Position numbers and translations under genes: made by a program
Shown here: positions 38,201-49,300 of the stretch, in pieces
Layout: the number at the start of each line of letters is the position of its first letter
Position numbering within the stretch: position 1 is the stretch's first letter
The notes under the pieces: generated by a model
What the model saw: the letters and a program-made list of their open reading frames with translations, nothing else
Database searches by the model: none
What the model was told of the DNA's origin: nothing
Origin: Paralichthys olivaceus
Taxonomy: Eukaryota; Chordata; Actinopteri; Pleuronectiformes; Paralichthyidae
Assembly (NCBI RefSeq): GCF_024713975.1
Contig: NC_091103.1
Location: 1,659,501-1,723,500, forward strand
Length of the DNA stretch: 64,000 bases
Direction: 5' to 3'

Positions 38201-41200
38201 TCAAATCTCATGATCTTGGTCTGACACAGACATTGAACATGTAATACTTCCCCACAACCATCAACTGTCCGAACATTTTTTTTAATCACATTTGAATTTA
38301 GAATTATTGACTACACTTCTGGACAGAAAGTCTATTATGGTCAGTGTTTATCTGATAAAACTGTGAACTGCTAATGGAAAGAGCATGTGACAAACAGCAA
38401 GATCAATATAAGGATCAAAAGGAAATTACCCCAAAGCACAAGTATCACAAATGTCTAAATTTAAGAACAGAAGTTTGTACGCTCACACACACCTGTACTG
38501 CTCCCATTGCCATCTGCATCACCATCTGTACAGGTACACAATAATCATACACAATCAGAGGCAGGTTAATCAGACGTACATTTGATTTTCCCCAGCTAAA
38601 TGTAGAGTGAAGTAAAACCACTCATGACAAGGCTGTCTGTTGCCATGTGAGAAGTATTTCAGGATTAATGTGGACAATGATTAACTATGAAGTGTGGATG
38701 GCTTGGTACCACTGCAGGTGACCAACCACGCTGAAAACCTCTGAAAGCAGATTCCGATCAGAAGCAGCGTGTAAATGTTGGACACCAGCAGCCGCTGAGG
38801 CCGACGGGTGTAAAGCTCTGCTGGCTTCTAATAAGTAGGGTCATGGATCAAGCACACCCTACGTGAATCAATGCAGGATTCTTCTGATTAAAAACCATGA
38901 TTTGATTCCTAATAAAAAAACTAATCACATCAGTCCAAGGAACCACACACGTAGATGAGATTCCTGATGGTTGTAAACTGCCAACAGAGAGAGCGACAAC
39001 AGAGGAAAGAAACAGTGACGTTAGAAATGAAGCCTCCGACAGAACCACAACCATCACCCTCTTCCAAAGAGAAAGATTAAACCTGTATGAGGAGAAAAAT
39101 GGAGTCATGTCAGTCTTGTGTGGCGATGTTGGGTGCTGGACTTTGGGGGGGGGGGGGTCATGTGGTGCTGTGCAGAAATGTTCCCTGAGGAGGGGCTCGA
39201 TTTACTTACTGCATGCTTACAAACAGTAGGAGGAGGAAATTTGCAGCAGTAGTTCCACCACTCTCCACTCAACTCATTTCATCCCATACTCTTATCCATT
39301 TCCTCTTTTGGGGGAAACAACTGTCCACCTCAGGATCGATTCCTGGTTTTATCAAGATGGAACGCCTGCCGGCGGGGTGGGTGGCCGCTTGGCTGCCGTA
39401 TCCATCCTTTTAGTTCCATTTTGGAATAGTCCGCATAGAGCACATTTCAGTTGGGAAGCCGGCTCCTCTTAGCCGCAAATTGCCAAACCTGCATCACATG
39501 GAAGGTGTTACACAGGTTCTAGAGACTTTGAATATTCAGAAAGAAAGCTGCACTCAAAAAAGGGATAGCTAACACAGGGATGCAATGTAGTGACAAAAAA
39601 AACAGGAGAAGATGAGGATAAAGAACAAGAGATCAAATCTGAATTCCATGTGGGAGGACACACATAAGGAGGTAAAACCAAAAATGGGCCTGACTGGGCT
39701 CTGAGTGTGCTTGATGGTGTTGTCAGCAGTGTCTTGTCTTCATCAGTTGTCTTGTGTTGAGCTTGATTCGGAGATGTGAGTCATCTATTGGATCAGTTGG
39801 TGCAACATCTGCAAGTGTCAGAGTGTGTTGCTCAAGTGTTTGGTTTTCATGTCGACAAGAGTGACGAGCATCGCGGCCCGTAGCGGTACAGGAGGGGCCG
39901 GGGCTTTTAAATGTCGGTTGACGGGTCAGTATCAGTATGCATCGTCTGTGGTACTGAGAGATGTCTGTCACTACTTCTGTTTGGGTGGATGCTGTGTCTT
40001 CGCTGGTGTCAGTCTCCGTTTGGTGTCGACGGTGGCAGGGTTTGTAGATGCAAGCTTTGGCCTGCTTCAGTGTGTACGAGAGGAAGGAGGGTTGGGGGAG
40101 CGAGGGGGGAGGGACCAAGTGTAGCTCAGTGCCCAAAACTCCCCGCCCTCGAGAAGTGTGCGTTGTCTTCGTGGCTCTGGTGCTGGAATGCGGAGATGAG
40201 GAATGAATGGTTTTATCAGTCCTACATCATCATGTTGGGTGGATGGTGTCTCGAAGCGGAGCCCCTTGTGTCTCAGGGGATATTTGGACGTCTGTGTGAT
40301 AGTGGTTGTGTCCTCACTGTAGAAGTGGAGTCTGGAGATGGTGGTTGCTGAGTGGTGATGTTGTCAGCATGTACTCTCCCTCACCCTCTGAGCACACGTC
40401 CTGTCCTGTGCATGTGTTTTTAACTGACCGAGGTGTGAGATCACAGATTTATCAGGAGATAAGTTACATGATGTGGCAGATGCAGCAGTTTTACTGATGC
40501 TGGTCCACTCGGTCTTCACTTCACACAACAAAACTGTCTGACACAGGTTAGACCGACTCGTCCTTTGTCAGAGAGCAAAGTTAGAAAAACGACCAAATGG
40601 AGGAATTTGTTGTTCGAAGTGAAGACGACAGTAAAAAGACCTAGATCAGTTATGACTGCCAGGAATGTTGCATGTAAAAAATCTGAGTTATTTCAATTCT
40701 CACCCCAGTGGATTCCAGAAAACCTGCAGACTGACTGGTGCGGTGTGAAAGGCAGGAACAGCCAACGCGGGCAAAAAAACACCACATGACGTTTTCACCT
40801 CTGTCCAGTTTGTGTTGTTTATTTATCTGTTAGTTCGAAGGATTACGGGAAAAACCACAGGAAGGATTTCCACGAAACTTAGAGGGATGTGGTTTGGGTC
40901 AGGAAGCAAACAGGAATTTTGATCCAGGGAACAGATCAAGTAAACTTTAAACATTGTGAGATATGATGTTTTTTTACATTTTCATTGATCAGAGAATAGT
41001 TCATGAATCTTAATCAATAACAAATCTGACATGTTTAAGGGAACAATATTATTGAGCGTCTGATTTGGTGCAGATCCGATTAATAATCTGTATCCAGTGA
41101 ATCTGCTTTCATAAGGAGACTTTGGAGATATTCACTCTACTGAGTGACAGTCACTCATTAATGAGAAGAATCTTTACTTCAAGTAAACCAGAAAGACATG

Positions 41201-44200
41201 ACAGTTAATTAGGATGGAAGCCAGACGTCGTACTGTATGGGACGTCGTACTGTACGGTCTTCTGTACAGTGAATGACTGAGTGACATCTCTGCCTGTAGC
41301 TGTATTCCTGCCTTCACATCAAACACCAGAGTTGGTCTTCTACACTTCACATCTAATTTTCACAGGGCAAGGGTTCTACTGTTGGATTGTCACGAAACGT
41401 GTGAACTGAACATTATCCACAACAATTCCAAACTAGTTCCCCCATAATTATTGAACCTCTAGTGTGTTAGTATTTAAGACCAAAAGCCACACTTCAGTCA
41501 TGATGCCACATATGTTCTTCTAACAATACCATTTATTAGTGTAATGGACTAATTCATTTATTTAGAGGCATTATAAGTGAAGGGTGTTGCCTCCATCTTC
41601 CCAGTAGCCCACATATCAAAACACTCCACAGTGACAGTAAGGGTGCTCTACAGTATCAGGCCTCTCAACTATGAAAGTGCACGCGTCATTAAATGTGTGG
41701 GTTTGGGTGTTAAGAGGTTTTACCTGGGCCTCCGAGGTTGGGGTTTGTGTAGTCCCAGGTGTCCTGGTCATTCTTGAACACATTCAGGCGAGTGGGCTGA
41801 GGAAGTTTGCATCAAGTAAGACAGTTATGAAAGATTCTCAGAACTGCTTATACTAGAGATGTTCCTATACAAGCATTATGTTGTTTGGTCTCTTTATGCA
41901 TTTGTTTTTTTTAAGGGTATAACCTGAACCACCAATCTCTATATACAGGTTTAGTAGCATGCAGCTGTTAAATCACATTATAGAAGTTTTATAATGCACT
42001 GGTATCAGATCAGTACCGCTGCTGTACTCTCACCACACACGTTTTTTATGATCACCAGCGGTGTCGTGTGTTGCAGTCCTACCTTAGCGTACTCGATCTT
42101 CAGTGTGCAGCAGCCGGAGTAGATGTCGGCACCGTTGAGTGAGGCCTTGGCTCTTTGGGCACTTTGCACAGAGTCAAATGTAGATGACTGAGTTAAGGAT
42201 AAGACAGGAACTTACCATAAAATCCTAATGACAATGCAGACTAACAGAAGACACAGAATTAAAAATACCTGCACGTTGCCATCTTGGAATGTTTCGACAG
42301 CAAACTTTGTTACTCAGATTCTGTACTTTTTGTTCTAGTACAGGTTGTTACTCAGCACCAGCAAAAACATGACTGACACCCTTGTAATAAATTAACTTTG
42401 ACATTAATGTAGGCAAAAGAAAAATGTGTCTGTGGTTTTTAAAATGCGCTCCAACCGGTTTATTTTCATACATGTAAACAGGTATTACATATCGGCACAA
42501 ACACTCGGCTATATGGTGCCATCACTAAGTTGTCTTGTGTCAGACTGCACCAAAAGAAAATGGAAAAGGATATTCAACCATGGCTTGGACACCATTCTTG
42601 CGGAAGATGACGATTCTCTGGACGGGCCCACAGTTGTTGCAGATGGTGTAGAGAACGTCCTGTGAAAATGTGTCAAGTTAAAACAACTACATACACTGCA
42701 CATACAACGCAGCATCCAACAGGGTTCTGATTATTTCAGAGGCGTGTGGAGGGAATTTAACATCGTCTCTGAATTAAACTTGACATCAAAAGAAACGTAG
42801 CAGTTGAAATCATTGCATTTACCGTGGTGATGGGGTAGATGGGGTTCATGATGGTGAGCAGAAGAACATTGTTCACACTTCGGGAGTCATCAGAGTCACC
42901 TGGCCTGGAGATCTTCTGGCTGGTGGAGTAGTTGATAAAGGCTGGGTGTCCTGCGATGTAAACCTGGTTGTCTGCTGCGTAGGTTACAGCTGTGGACGAT
43001 CCATTCATGTCCTCGTACTCCACCAGTGCCTGACGCTTCTTGGGCATCACCACCACATAGCTACAAGCAAAAGCATTGACGGGGTTAGAATGAAAAGGTA
43101 GAAGCTGGTAACTCACCTAGTCCACAAACTCTTAATTTCTTTTTTCTTTTTTACACTTTTTGCTACCTGATAGCTCCAAATTCTTGCAACGCCTCCACGA
43201 GGTCAGCTTCCGTGACGCCATCGACCAGCCCACGGACGTGCACCACCACAGATGGAAGGGTCTTATGGGGATCTTCATATCCCTGTGTGAAAGAAAAAGT
43301 GTTCAATGTTAACATTAACGTGACATGAGAGGATCGCGCTCTGCTCTATCTTTGTTATCTGTCTTCAGCAGTGTGCTCATATGTGCTGCAGAGTATTTAA
43401 AGCCACTCGGTTGTAACATTTAGCTGGATTAAAAAAAACAGCAGCCATTGCATTTGCACCTTCTCCTCAGTAAACATGCGTTTCTACTCTGTTGTGTAGG
43501 CAGCGGCTGTTTGCTGGAAATTAGTCGGTAAAAACTTGTGGCATTTTACTTTGTGGAAATATAACAACATGCACAATGGAGCAAATGAGAGTAAAAGTCT
43601 GACTTAATACAATTCTGTAAATGGTGAAGTAAATGCAGCGATGGCAACTTTTCACAGATCAAGAGACGGCTGTCATGAAGAGGTTTCCAACTAAAAACAT
43701 GTAAGGACACATCAGAAGTAGTTTCACGGTGTCAGACATCAGGGAACAACCAGCAGAGCTTCATCCACAGACACACAGCACAGAGTGGTGGAACAACTTC
43801 TCTGGGGCTTGGAGCAAAGAGTTACAGCTTTTAAAAGTAGATGTAAAAAATGAAACGTTTCCTCCTGTAAGTAAAAAAACTCACTGAATAAAACAGTAAA
43901 GGTGCGTTAGACAGTACTGTGTGTGGAACTACTCAAATAAACAGTGTTGGGCGGATTCGTCGGTTGTTAAAATGAGTCTGTTTATCTGTTCAAAATAAAT
44001 CCCACAATGGATATAATCATATATGTAGATGTGTTTAGTTTAGCATCACAGAGTTAATATATTAAACATCAGTGTTGAGATCCTCATGCAATACAGTTCA
44101 AAGCCCACCACTATTTACTGGTGGATTTGAATTGTATTGCACAGATTAAAAAAAGCTTTCTACTGTTATTACTCTTTAGATGTAAATGTTTTATTAGAGT

Positions 44201-44880
44201 GTGATTCAGATGATTCCCTGAATCAACACATGGTGTGAACACGGTTCTCTGAGCACCGGTGGAGCCCGGGTTAGAGGAGGCAGCTGGGGGAAGGGGCAGC
44301 TAATCACCGCGGTGTTTGTCCAAGTTTTTTAAAAAACGTGTTTCTCCTGAATAAAGAGCGAGCCTCACTTGAATCAGCCGTGTGTGTGTGAAACCAGGCT
44401 GAGCGCGGCGGCGGTGGAAGAAGCACCGGGGTTGATTCCTGGTCGGTCTGAATCCCGTGATCACGACGAGCCGCAGCTAGCGGCTAACTAGCTAACACGA
44501 TGCTAACGTTACCGGCGCTAGAACAAAGCGGGGCTGAGGCGAGGCCCTGCCGGGGAAACCGCCCTCCAGAGCCCCCGTGCAGGCCGCACAGCGTCGGGAG
44601 CACCCTCCTCCTCCCCTCGTGTGGTCTGAACCGAACCATTCAACCACAAAGGTTCGCGATGAGCCGGAGTTTTAAAGCTTCGCGTCGGTTCAACGGTCCG
44701 CGATGCGTCGTGACACTTGGTTTTTTTTCTTCCACCGACGCGGTGAATGAATCAACCCGGAGAGAGTTGAGCTCAAAGCCCGCAGCGGCTCCCCCCACTC
44801 ACCGTGGCCATCCCGTCGGTCTTCTGTCTCTTGGTGGCCCGGCCGTCTTCGGAGTAGTAGCGGCTCGCCGCGGTCGCCAT
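35247..44880 (-). CDS. hnrnpl: Heterogeneous nuclear ribonucleoprotein L
   Basis: Nuclear RNA-binding protein that binds CA-rich RNA and controls alternative splicing. Exons in gene order: 44803-44880, 43167-43282, 42823-43060, 42574-42659, 42083-42179, 41724-41796, 38493-38525 (small, optional), 38000-38071, 37495-37739, 36587-36708, 36259-36460, 36070-36127, 35710-35820 and 35247-35305. They give 529 residues with the small exon, in frame either way. Four RRMs: HVRGLVDGVTEADLVEALQE (RRM1), DVLYTICNNCGPVQRIVIF (RRM2), VVMVYGLEPVKMNADRVFNI (RRM3) and SNVLHFFNAQPDV (RRM4), with a Gly/Pro-rich linker. ALLGDHPPDYG and YEGRRMGPP favour HNRNPL over HNRNPLL. Intron 4 is U12-type. A 3.2-kb intron 6 is CA-rich. 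Confidence 0.96.
38493..38525 (-). other. 33-nt in-frame candidate cassette exon of hnrnpl
   Basis: Flanked by GTACAG (acceptor) and GTGTGT (donor). Encodes DGDADGNGSST in frame between the exons at 41724-41796 and 38000-38071; skipping it also keeps the frame. The acceptor pyrimidine tract is weak and the donor is TG-rich, so it is probably alternative. I am not sure it is used. Confidence 0.55.
39720..40500 (-). promoter_or_regulatory. CA-rich intronic block in hnrnpl intron 6
   Basis: On the transcript strand the block is strongly C/A-biased (CACCACTCAGCAACCACCAT, GACACAACCACTATCACACA), and a long pyrimidine run (about 40082-40115) precedes AG dinucleotides. CA-rich RNA is the known hnRNP L target. 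Human HNRNPL represses itself through a poison exon in intron 6. The exact exon is not resolved here. Confidence 0.45.
40835..41115. repeat. Dispersed teleost repeat (family A), longest copy in the window
   Basis: Runs 'ggattacgggaaaaacc...ttccacgaaacttag...ggtcaggaag...gtgagatatg...gaatcttaatca...atttggtgcagatcc'. The same ordered blocks recur at 2105, 28520, 53370 and 59995. It lies in hnrnpl intron 6. Confidence 0.65.
42180..42573 (-). other. U12-type AT-AC intron in hnrnpl
   Basis: Gene strand: the exon ends GTTGA and the intron begins ATATCCTTTT (a perfect minor-class 5' site). The branch site TCCTTAAC is at 42192-42199, and the intron ends CATCTAC before ATTTGACTC. The join gives GAA TTT GAC (VEFDSVQ), as in human. 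No GT-AG pair restores this frame. Confidence 0.93.
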
Positions 44881-44900
44881 GTTGTCCCGGTTAAGAGGAT
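44300..44900 (-). promoter_or_regulatory. hnrnpl first exon and CpG-rich intron start
   Basis: GC-rich sequence with many CpGs surrounds the first coding exon (44803-44880), extending into intron 1 and upstream. No TATA box is seen. This fits a housekeeping CpG promoter. Confidence 0.5.
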
Positions 44901-45095
44901 GGAGCCAGTGACGAGAAACTGAAATGGACGGAAAAGTCAAGAAAAACGGAGCTCGGCTTTCCACGCCCACTCTTACGCCATCGCGTGCGTTCATAGGCGG
45001 AGACAGCTGTCAATCAAAATGAGACTTGAATTCTGGCAAATGGGAGGACGAGTACGGAGGCAAAAGGGGAGGTCCAGTTTATTCTGATTCAGCAT

Positions 45096-45226
45096 GATTA
45101 TATAGTATTGTAATATATTATATAGTATTGTATTATATTATATAGTATTGTAATATATTATATAGTATTGTATTATATTATATTATATAGTATTGTATTA
45201 TATTATATAGTATTGTATTCATATTT
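45096..45226. repeat. AT-rich minisatellite (TATATAGTATTG units)
   Basis: Tandem units of TTATATAGTATTGTAATATA / TATTATATTATATAGTATTG spanning about 130 bp between the hnrnpl promoter and the srsf7 3' end. Confidence 0.93.
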
Positions 45227-45548
45227 ATTATATTGTGATTGATTTCATTATAGTGGCTTCAGTCCATCAGCTGTTGCATTTAACTATATATTTGTAGGTT
45301 AAAGAAATAAATACCCTCAGGTAAGCACATCTTATCTAAATCTGCTTAGAGAAGTACCTAACCCCAGGTACTGGTGCAAAATGAGTCAGTTTTAACCCCG
45401 AGGGTTTCACTGGGAGTGCATGCAGCAAACCAGTAGGCTGACAGCCAAAGCTGCCCCAGCAGGTGACCTCAAAAACATGAGTATTAACTTTTTTTTTTTC
45501 TTGAGTGACAAATAAAATCACAGTAGACACTGAGGTATGTTGCAGATG

Positions 45549-45554
45549 TTTATT
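45549..45554 (-). terminator. srsf7 poly(A) signal AATAAA
   Basis: Minus-strand AATAAA about 750 nt beyond the srsf7 stop. Confidence 0.55.
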
Positions 45555-46302
45555 CAAAAATAAAACTGCCACTGTCTTACTGTAGAAGCCAGAAACAGAA
45601 CCAAACAGTCAAATCAAACTTCAGCGCTGTTCATACGTACTTTAAAATCAAAAAGTCACAGGAACAAATAATATCAACACGAGGGGGTGAAAAAAATCTT
45701 TTCAGCACATTGGGAAGCTGATCGGTTCATAAAAAGGGCAGTGCATCACAGACACAACAAGCAGTAGGAATGTGACGTCACATATTTAAAGGCATGCAGG
45801 CCAGGAATTTCTGTTTATGCCATTATATGAGGAAACACTACACAGCATTTAAACTCAAAATTCATGTGAAATACAAAAACTGTCTTTGCATTTCAAAGGG
45901 GGAAAATTATTTTAAGGTTCAGGAATAAAAGCAGTTTTTCAGTACTGTGTCCCCACCCTCAAGACCTGGGCTTTTCTTCAACTGCAGTTTACTGTGAACT
46001 GTCGAACCACTGCTAAAAATCAGCTGCAACTTTCTGTGTTACCTTTACGTCATAAATCCTCTGACAAGAGAGACGACCTAAAGCAGCAGCAGAACATTTA
46101 AAACAATCAGATTTCTGCCTGCTGCTCTGACTACAGCTTTAACAATCTGAGCCTGCACAGAAGCTGCAGCCCTGGAGAGAAAATTCCAACTTCAATGACA
46201 GAAACCAGACATAAAAATACAAAAAAAAAAAACAGCTGCTGCAGGACTGTAAATGCAGATTGTGAGTGTGTGTGAGTGTGTGTGTCTAATAGTCTTCATC
46301 GC

Positions 46303-49300
46303 TCAGTCATCTGCTGGCCTAGGGCTTCGGTTTGGACTTGCTGAACGGGAACGACTGAAACAGAAACAGAGCAGAGTTAGATCGCCACAGGGGAGGCTGG
46401 AAGGATGAGCAGATTAAAAAAAATATCCCACATTTTAATACACCTGCTGTGAAAGACTGGATGGGCGCTGATATTTGTAAACTGTCTAAAATCTCTCGTT
46501 AAAGTCCCAAGCAAACCAAACTGGATTGTCTATCTGTTGAGTGTTAAATCAAACTCACAAAACTATTTTCTGTGTCTGAGGAAATAACTACAGGGTTAAA
46601 AGGTAAATATGTACTTGAAGATTGAGGAGAGACAAGCATTTCACAGTCCTTGACACTGAGTCCTGACTAAAAAAATTGTTGACATAATTTCTGCTCTCAG
46701 AGAGGAGAAAGCTAAGTGTTAAACCCTTCCACTTCTATAAACACTGAAGGGGGGGGCAGCAAGGACTCATGGAAACTCCTCTGTAGGAGTGAATAGATTT
46801 GAAAGGTGTGTTTAATTTGATACTGATATTATAGTGGGGAAAAAAAGCTTTAAATGGTAATAATGTTGTGACATGAGTAACACAAGATAAACATATCTGA
46901 CAAAGCCTCCTCAGAAATATCAGCCCATTAAACTCTTTAAAACTCCATCCTCTCTCCCACTCACTTATCCATTCACTCTCGCATGCAGACAAACATCTGT
47001 ACACTGCATGCTTGTAGAAGGGTCTATTTGTAAGTTTTTACTATTGATATATGGTTAGCGTTAGCATCAACAGCTTAAGTTGAGGATCAAACTTCATTCC
47101 TTTAACTCGCTGTTTCCAGTAGTGGAAGGCTACAGCAATGTAATCTCTCGTTTTGATTCCTTTTACTTCATTGCTTCTATGCAAGTTGGCATGCTAACCA
47201 GCTTGCCCCTGCCCCTCCCATCTCAGCGCTGTGCCATCGGATCTGCCCTCAAACGTGAGGATGAAGAAGTTCTGCCCAGAAGATGTATTCTACTCCACCA
47301 TGCGTTCCCGGTTAAAGAAAAGGTTTAAAGTGATAAAAGCAAAACAACAGATAACATTGGTGTTGCTTAACGATGCTAGAGACAATTATGAAGTTTGATG
47401 CCAAACCTGTAAGATTTCTTCTGGTAAACAGCTGTTCATGCTAACCGTGGCTCTATAGCGATAGTAAAAATTTACATAAAGCAAACTTAAAAGGCTCAAC
47501 TTTAGCTTTATCATCACCAGTTTTCCCAGACATCAGACCTGTGCATTTTCTTTCATCATCAACATGAGCTTGTCAGGGGGGTTTAATTTTTGGTTACCTT
47601 TGGAGACAGTGGCAGAAACAACAAGAACACAGAAGCGAAGGACTGAAGGACGGATGACTACAACTCGTAGAGACACTGCGCTGGGAGGCTCTTGAAGACT
47701 GATCTCTCGTCAGCTCTCTCTCTCTCTCACTCACTTTCAGAAGCTAAGACAGAGGCCGAAGAACTCTGGTAGGTAGGTAGGGGGTCTGGTAGGTAGGTAA
47801 TGGATTAAAAAAGGTAGTGGTCGAGGTCTGATCTGTGTGGGTCAGCCCTCTGGTACGTCTGAAGGCTGGCTGGCTGGCTGGGTGACTCAAGCAGAACAAC
47901 TGTATGTGTGCGCGGGCTGATCTCGTCTGAGCGTGTGCGTCGGTTGAACAGACGGTCACCCATTCACTGTGAGGAGGGTTCGGTCTGTAGGTCGACCTCT
48001 TTCTCGCTGTCTAACACCAGATGCAGAAGAAGGCTGATCTCAGGTCAGCGCATAGTCACCCTCCCGCAGGACGTACACACCGCCAGCTGGCAGACCCTGG
48101 GCCTGGGATCAGCTGCGGTGTCAGTGCAGTGCTCAGGTCCCACCACACGCTTTAAAGAAAATATGAAAAATAAACAAAACTGTGCTGCAAAGATTCTTAC
48201 CCTAATCACACATAGTGTGACTGTGTCTCAGATATTATTCTGGAGAAATCTCTTGATCTAGCCAAATTCAAGATAGGGAATTCAAATTTTAGAAAAAAGA
48301 AGAACATTTAAAAATCTGACCATCTTTATTCAACACTTGTATATTCCAAGAAATTATTTTCTCTCTTGCTGTCACTCTAGATTCTTTTCTTTAGAATAGA
48401 GCTACTTCTGAGCTACAGCTGCGGTGGGTGAGATTAAGAATACAGGTTCATCTCACTTGTTCTAGCAGCTGAGTCTGACCAGCGAACAGGTTGAGTGGAC
48501 ACGTCTCTCATGTGCTCTTTTTAACGTCGAGTGGCACAGGTGAGGAGCCACACTGAGCTCACACGGTGCTGAAAGTTCAGGGCATTCGAGTGTTGGAAAA
48601 GAGCACAAGAGAGACGTCTAATCTTTCATCTATTTTTACTTCTGAGTGGCCCCGCTCCCTGTCCTCTGACCCTCCCACTCCATTACAGCAGCAGGAGATG
48701 CAGGTCGTCTCTGTGTCGAGGAGGTCGAGCAGTCTGGCCGAGGTCTGGGAGGTCGCCCGTCTCACCGTCGCGTGGCAGTCGTTGGGTGTCAGCACGGCGC
48801 TCCCCGGGTGGAAGGAGGATCTATTTAACAGTGACTCCCTGCCTATGATGGCGACTGAAGAACATAACTGACCCTCTCTTGGAATCAAAGTCTGTTGTGA
48901 TCTGAACTAAAAATATATAATTGATCATCTGAACCTGACTGAGGCCTGAGATGTTACACACTTCTTAACGTCTTAGTAAAAACCAAGCACGAGACATTTA
49001 TTAGACAGCCTACACTCTGTTTCAGTGAATCAGACATCTAGTGTGAGGGTGTACCTGTTCTTCTTGTGGTTAGCTGGTGGAGACCGTGAGCGGGATCGAG
49101 AGACAGAGCGTCTTCTTGGCGCAGAGCCAGACCGAGAGCGGGATCTCGAGCGACTGGAGGAAAAGAACAAGTTTTAATGTGACACTGAAATGCTTTAATA
49201 AACTATTTTATGTGTTTAAATATAAGTTTATTAGTTTTAAAAGATTAAACAAGGTTCACAGAAAAGAAGATGCAAATCTCACTGTGTAACTGCCCCTCAA

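Larger units (their letters stand above)
44881..46302. other. hnrnpl upstream region and srsf7 3' UTR
   Basis: The hnrnpl promoter side lies at 44881-45060 and an AT-rich tandem array at 45096-45226. The srsf7 3' UTR runs from 46302 down to a minus-strand AATAAA at 45549-45554. No further gene is seen. Confidence 0.6.

Noticed and set aside
39723-40136. 137-residue minus-strand ORF inside hnrnpl intron 6
   Set aside because: No recognisable domain and low complexity from CA-rich DNA. More likely regulatory RNA sequence than a gene.
44500-44922. 140-residue plus-strand ORF over the hnrnpl first exon
   Set aside because: A shadow frame in GC-rich promoter DNA, with no protein similarity that I recognise.
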